Shown here piece after piece: positions 30,591 through 33,765 of a stretch of DNA of 33,765 nucleotides (its first letter is position 1; the number at the start of each line of letters is the position of its first letter). This DNA is from an uncultured Acidobacteriota bacterium. GTDB taxonomy: Bacteria > Acidobacteriota > Blastocatellia > RBC074. Below the pieces are notes generated by a model that saw only the letters and a program-made list of their open reading frames with translations, was not told where the DNA came from and made no database searches. The translations under genes and the position numbers were made by a program. The stretch is from NCBI GenBank assembly GCA_902825875.1, contig CADECP010000055.1, forward strand, positions 1 to 33,765. Direction: 5' to 3'.

Positions 30591-33338
30591 ATGAGAAGCA
30601 CAAGTTACAACTGGTCACGGCCAGTGTTTATTTTGATGTTGGCCATTGCCGCCCTGGCTTATGCGTTTACGCCCAATGGTTCGTCGGTGTCGGCGGATGA
30701 CGATAACCGTTCGGAACTGGTTGGCCCGATCACCAGTTTGCCGAACACGCAAAATTTCGTTGGTGATTGGAAAGTCGTCAGAACGACGGTCAAAGTGACC
30801 GAACAAACCAAAATTGATCAGACGCGCGGTAAGGTTTCAGTCGGCGCGTTGGTCGAAATCAAAGGAACCAAGCAAAACGACGGTTCGGTGTTGGCGACAG
30901 AAATCGTCGTCAAATTAGGTGTCCCGCCCACAGCAGGCGTCAGATTTGAATTCACCGGCAAGATTGATGAATTGCCCAGCACTCCCAGCCGTGTCGGCGA
31001 TTGGAAAGTCGCAGGCAAAACCGTTCGAGTCAGCACTTCGACAAAGATAGATCAGGAAAAAGGACAGGTCGCAGTCGGCGTGATAGTCGAAGTCGAAGGA
31101 TTGTTGCAGTTTGACGGATCAATCAACGCGCTGGAAATCGAAGTCAAGCCGGACGCGGTTGTCGGCATTCCGGTCAAATTTGTCGGCAAGGTCGAAAAAC
31201 TGCCCGGCACAAACACTCGCATCGGCGATTGGGTCGTCAGCGGGCGGACGATCAAAGTTACACAGCAAACCAAAATCGAAGTCCGCAACGGCGAATTGAT
31301 GGTTGGTTCGTTGGTCGAAGTCGAAGGCGTTGTCCAAACCGACGGTTCGATTGTCGCCACCAAGATTGAATTCAAAGCCAACATTGATCCGCCGACGTTG
31401 TACATCACGTTCCGCGGGACGATTGAAACTTTACCGAACACGACTGGCTTCATCGGCGATTGGAAAGTCAGCGGGCGCACCGTGCGTGTTTCTGACAGGA
31501 CTCAGATTGGCGAAGAGCGCGGCAAAGTCGTCGTCGGCGCTTCGGTCGAAATCAGCGGAACCTTATTGACCGACGGCATAGTCAACGCATTGAAGATTTA
31601 TGTGCGCGACGACAATCAACCGGGCACGATTCGTTTTTCGGGAATTGTCGCTTCGTTGCCGCCAGCCACGAACAACGCGAATTTCGTCGGCGATTGGAAA
31701 GTCGGCGAACGCATCGTTCACGTGACGGCGCAAACCAAACTGGATCAAACCAAAGCTCGCGTAATGGTCGGCGCTTTGGTCGAAATCGTCGGCACGCAAC
31801 GCGCGGATCGTTCGGTTGATGCCACCAGCATCGAAGTCAAAGACAACGTTCCCGGCGGCCCGGCCAGTTACGTGCGCTTTTTCGGCACGCTGACCAAACT
31901 GCCCGATGCCAGCATTCAAATCGGCAACGGTCGCGCAGGCGATTGGGTGGTTGGCGGCAAAACCGTTCACGTCGAACCGAAAACTCGCATCCGCGAAGAA
32001 CGTGGTCGAGCCGTTGTTGGCGCTTTCCTGGAAGTCGAAGGCAACCAACGTCCTGATGGCACGATTGACGCCGTTGAAATCACCGTCGAACGCGATGCGG
32101 CGGCTCCGACCGGAGCCATTGGCTACATCAATTTTTATGGCCCGATCCGCACGATTCCTTCGGCGGCAGGATTTGTCGGCGCGTGGGTGGTTGATGGCAA
32201 AACCGTCAACGTCAGCACCGCCACCAAACTGGAACGTGGCCGCGTGGAATTCGCCGTCGGTGTTTACGTCGAAGTGAAGGGATATTTGCTGGACAACGGT
32301 CAGGTCAATGCCATCAAGATCGAAGGCAAAACTCCGGCGACGAACAGCAATGTCGTCACGCGCAGCTTTGTCGAATTCATCGGCACGGTGTCGAAACTGC
32401 CCGAAACGGCGAATTACGTAGGCGATTGGACGGTTGCCGGAAAAGTGGTTCACGTCAACCGGCGCACGCTGGTTCGCCGCGAACGATCTGCCGTGACCGT
32501 CGGCGCGACGGTGGAAATTTACGGCGCTGAATTGCCCGACGGCACGATTGACGCCAAATTTATCGAAGTCGAACACGGCCCGGCGGGTTCCAGTTTCCAG
32601 ACTTTTGCCGCTCTGGCTTCGGTCAATGCGGGAAGTTATGGCGAAGGCAACGCTTCGTCAGCCATTGTCGCTTCGTTCGGCAGCAATCTCTCTGGCGGCG
32701 TCGAAGTGGCCAAGAGCCTGCCGTTGCCGACCGAACTCGGCGGCGTATCGGTGTTGATTGACGGACGACCGGCTGGCCTGTTTTTCATTTCGCCGGGACA
32801 GATCAATTACCAGGTGCCGGACGATTTGCTGCCGGGCGCGGCTCAGGTGACGGTGATGCGAAACGGTCAGGCTGTGGCGCAAGGCACGCTGGAACTCGGC
32901 AACGTCGGCCCCAGCATCTTCACGGCGGATTCCAGCGGCAAAGGCGTTCCTGCCGGATTGTTGCTGCGCGTTCGCGCCAACGGCCAACAGGTTTACGAAC
33001 CGCTGGCGACGTACAACAACGGCAAAGTCACTCCGGTGACGATCACTCGCAATATCGGCGACCGCTTGTTCCTGGTGTTGTACGGAACCGGCTGGCGCGG
33101 AACCGACGATAGCGACGGCAACGCTGGTAACGGCGTCGCCGAAAATCTGGAAGCGACGATCGGCAATGCGAAAGCGCCGGTCTTCTTTGCCGGAGAAGCT
33201 CCGGGCTTTGCCGGACTCGACCAGATGAACGTCGAAATTCCGAACGGCGTCACCGGAACCGTCACCTTGCTGGTCAAGGTCAACGACGGCGAAGGCAACG
33301 TTATTCGCACCAATTCTGTGACGATCTCGATTCGCTGA
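30591..33338 (+). CDS. Secreted protein with eight DUF5666-like repeats and a TIGR03437-type C-terminus
   Basis: 915 residues. A signal peptide or anchor (about 11-27, FILMLAIAALAYAF) is followed by eight tandem units of 70-85 residues starting near 43, 117, 193, 270, 346, 427, 512 and 592. Each reads F-x-G-x(2-3)-LP...GDW-V-GKTV-V...T-I...G-VVGA-VE-G...DG-I-A-IEV. This is the DUF5666 pattern, a small beta-barrel (OB-like). Residues about 668-915 match the acidobacterial TIGR03437-type domain (ASFGSNLSGG, VLIDGRPAGLFFISPGQINY, VLYGTGWRG). Role unknown; probably extracellular or cell-surface. GAGG sits six bases before the ATG. A strong terminator follows. Confidence 0.88.
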   Translation: MRSTSYNWSRPVFILMLAIAALAYAFTPNGSSVSADDDNRSELVGPITSLPNTQNFVGDWKVVRTTVKVTEQTKIDQTRGKVSVGALVEIKGTKQNDGSVLATEIVVKLGVPPTAGVRFEFTGKIDELPSTPSRVGDWKVAGKTVRVSTSTKIDQEKGQVAVGVIVEVEGLLQFDGSINALEIEVKPDAVVGIPVKFVGKVEKLPGTNTRIGDWVVSGRTIKVTQQTKIEVRNGELMVGSLVEVEGVVQTDGSIVATKIEFKANIDPPTLYITFRGTIETLPNTTGFIGDWKVSGRTVRVSDRTQIGEERGKVVVGASVEISGTLLTDGIVNALKIYVRDDNQPGTIRFSGIVASLPPATNNANFVGDWKVGERIVHVTAQTKLDQTKARVMVGALVEIVGTQRADRSVDATSIEVKDNVPGGPASYVRFFGTLTKLPDASIQIGNGRAGDWVVGGKTVHVEPKTRIREERGRAVVGAFLEVEGNQRPDGTIDAVEITVERDAAAPTGAIGYINFYGPIRTIPSAAGFVGAWVVDGKTVNVSTATKLERGRVEFAVGVYVEVKGYLLDNGQVNAIKIEGKTPATNSNVVTRSFVEFIGTVSKLPETANYVGDWTVAGKVVHVNRRTLVRRERSAVTVGATVEIYGAELPDGTIDAKFIEVEHGPAGSSFQTFAALASVNAGSYGEGNASSAIVASFGSNLSGGVEVAKSLPLPTELGGVSVLIDGRPAGLFFISPGQINYQVPDDLLPGAAQVTVMRNGQAVAQGTLELGNVGPSIFTADSSGKGVPAGLLLRVRANGQQVYEPLATYNNGKVTPVTITRNIGDRLFLVLYGTGWRGTDDSDGNAGNGVAENLEATIGNAKAPVFFAGEAPGFAGLDQMNVEIPNGVTGTVTLLVKVNDGEGNVIRTNSVTISIR

Positions 33339-33371
33339 TAACTGGAATCGAGAACGTTCAGTAACTAACAC

Positions 33372-33431
33372 AAAGCACGAAAGGATGGACAAGCTTTTCA
33401 GGCTTACTTTCCTTTCGTGCTTTTTCCTTTT
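33372..33431 (+). terminator. Rho-independent terminator after the DUF5666 repeat gene
   Basis: AAAGCACGAAAGGA (33372-33385) and TCCTTTCGTGCTTT (33410-33423) are perfectly complementary over 14 bp, and the second arm runs into TTTCCTTTT. It lies 34 bp after the stop codon. Confidence 0.85.
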
Positions 33432-33531
33432 ATAACCAAGCTTATTGTAAACAACTTGGTCGGCGTGAAGTGTTGGTATGTAAGAGTTTATAATTGTTGA
33501 AAGATTTTTTGCTAAAAATCAAAAATAATGC

Positions 33532-33560
33532 TTGACAGTCCAAAATAGCAGGCGTATTTT
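33532..33560 (+). promoter_or_regulatory. Candidate sigma-70 promoter
   Basis: A perfect -35 box TTGACA (33532-33537), a 17-base spacer and a -10-like TATTTT (33555-33560, 4 of 6 to TATAAT), in an AT-rich stretch after the terminator. It points toward the right edge. Downstream no start codon with a ribosome binding site is seen before the window ends; a 9-bp inverted repeat (CGCTCGCCT at 33562, AGGCGAGCG at 33647) brackets the would-be leader. Confidence 0.5.
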
Positions 33561-33700
33561 TCGCTCGCCTTATCACAGTAGTTCAAATCGTCAGCGGTCA
33601 CGAAAAACTGTTAGTCGCTGAGCCAGCTTAATCGCAAGTTGGCGTTAGGCGAGCGTGAATTGTTGTTTGGAAATGATGTCAAACGGTTGAGTTTGGCTGA

Positions 33701-33765
33701 GGTCCTAGCATCAGTCCTAGCATCAGTCCTAGCATCAGTCCTAGCATCAGTCCTAGCATCAGTCC
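33701..33765. repeat. 12-bp tandem repeat at the right edge
   Basis: Five copies and a partial sixth of the unit AGTCCTAGCATC (first copy GGTCCTAGCATC), identical otherwise and cut by the end of the window. The unit length is a multiple of three, so one frame reads Val-Leu-Ala-Ser repeatedly without stops, but I cannot identify a gene. The sequence ending inside a perfect tandem repeat suggests an assembly break. Confidence 0.95.

Noticed and set aside
31563..32576. Open frame of 337 codons on the minus strand, apparently repetitive
   Set aside because: Its repetitive look comes from being the complement of the DUF5666 repeats; no start signal or domain supports it.
33641..33655. attC-like half site (GCGTTAGGC) suggesting an integron
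   Set aside because: No matching left-hand core (RYYYAAC type) or attC palindrome could be found upstream, and no integrase gene or cassette is present.

Overview
The window looks like a chromosomal contig from an Acidobacteriota bacterium, probably of the Blastocatellia/Solibacter-like breadth of the phylum. This is inferred from gene types, not from a search. The pointers are a very large Oar-like TonB-dependent receptor with an N-terminal carboxypeptidase-regulatory domain, an ECF sigma factor translationally coupled to a membrane Ser/Thr kinase with a DUF4384-like sensor region, and a repeat protein of DUF5666-type units ending in a TIGR03437-type (Solibacter C-terminal) domain. No rRNA, tRNA, CRISPR array, phage gene or transposase was seen.

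Layout. 1-7134 (minus strand): sigma factor, kinase, then the receptor, followed by a terminator. 7290-10598 (minus): a compact six-gene run of lolA, a TfoX-N protein, a MtnX-like HAD phosphatase, a coiled-coil J-domain protein, a small hypothetical and folK. 10726-11464 (plus): a DUF104-type antitoxin with a PIN toxin. 11477-14022 (minus): ABC-2 permease, TPR membrane protein and ABC ATPase. 14082-15485 (minus): psuG and a DinB-family protein. 15694-17798 (plus): glgC and plsC. 17947-22013 (plus): a calcineurin-like phosphoesterase coupled to a CzcA-type metal efflux pump. 22044-27030 (minus): CzcC-like outer-membrane factor, CzcB-like adaptor, a second phosphoesterase and a PBP4-type DacB. 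27184-30061 (plus): an AhpD-like peroxidase-related gene interrupted by one in-frame TGA, an AbrB-like/Doc toxin-antitoxin pair, and an N-acyl-D-amino-acid deacylase. 30591-33338 (plus): the eight-repeat DUF5666 secreted protein. The right edge ends inside a 12-bp tandem repeat.

Two things stand out. First, the AhpD-like gene at 27184-27732 has a TGA exactly where the family has its catalytic second cysteine (C-x2-C-x3-H becomes C-x2-TGA-x3-H). The downstream frame stays open and homologous, and a perfect 8-bp hairpin with a GGA loop starts at the distance expected for a bacterial SECIS. It is best read as a candidate selenoprotein rather than a broken gene. Second, the window is peppered with long palindromes and short-word tandem repeats that lie beside gene starts or inside the N-terminal coding parts of genes. 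One 26-bp word occurs at 25/26 identity in two unrelated genes (the TPR protein and dacB), where it is translated into the N-terminal region, much like the protein-inserted palindromic elements of Rickettsia.
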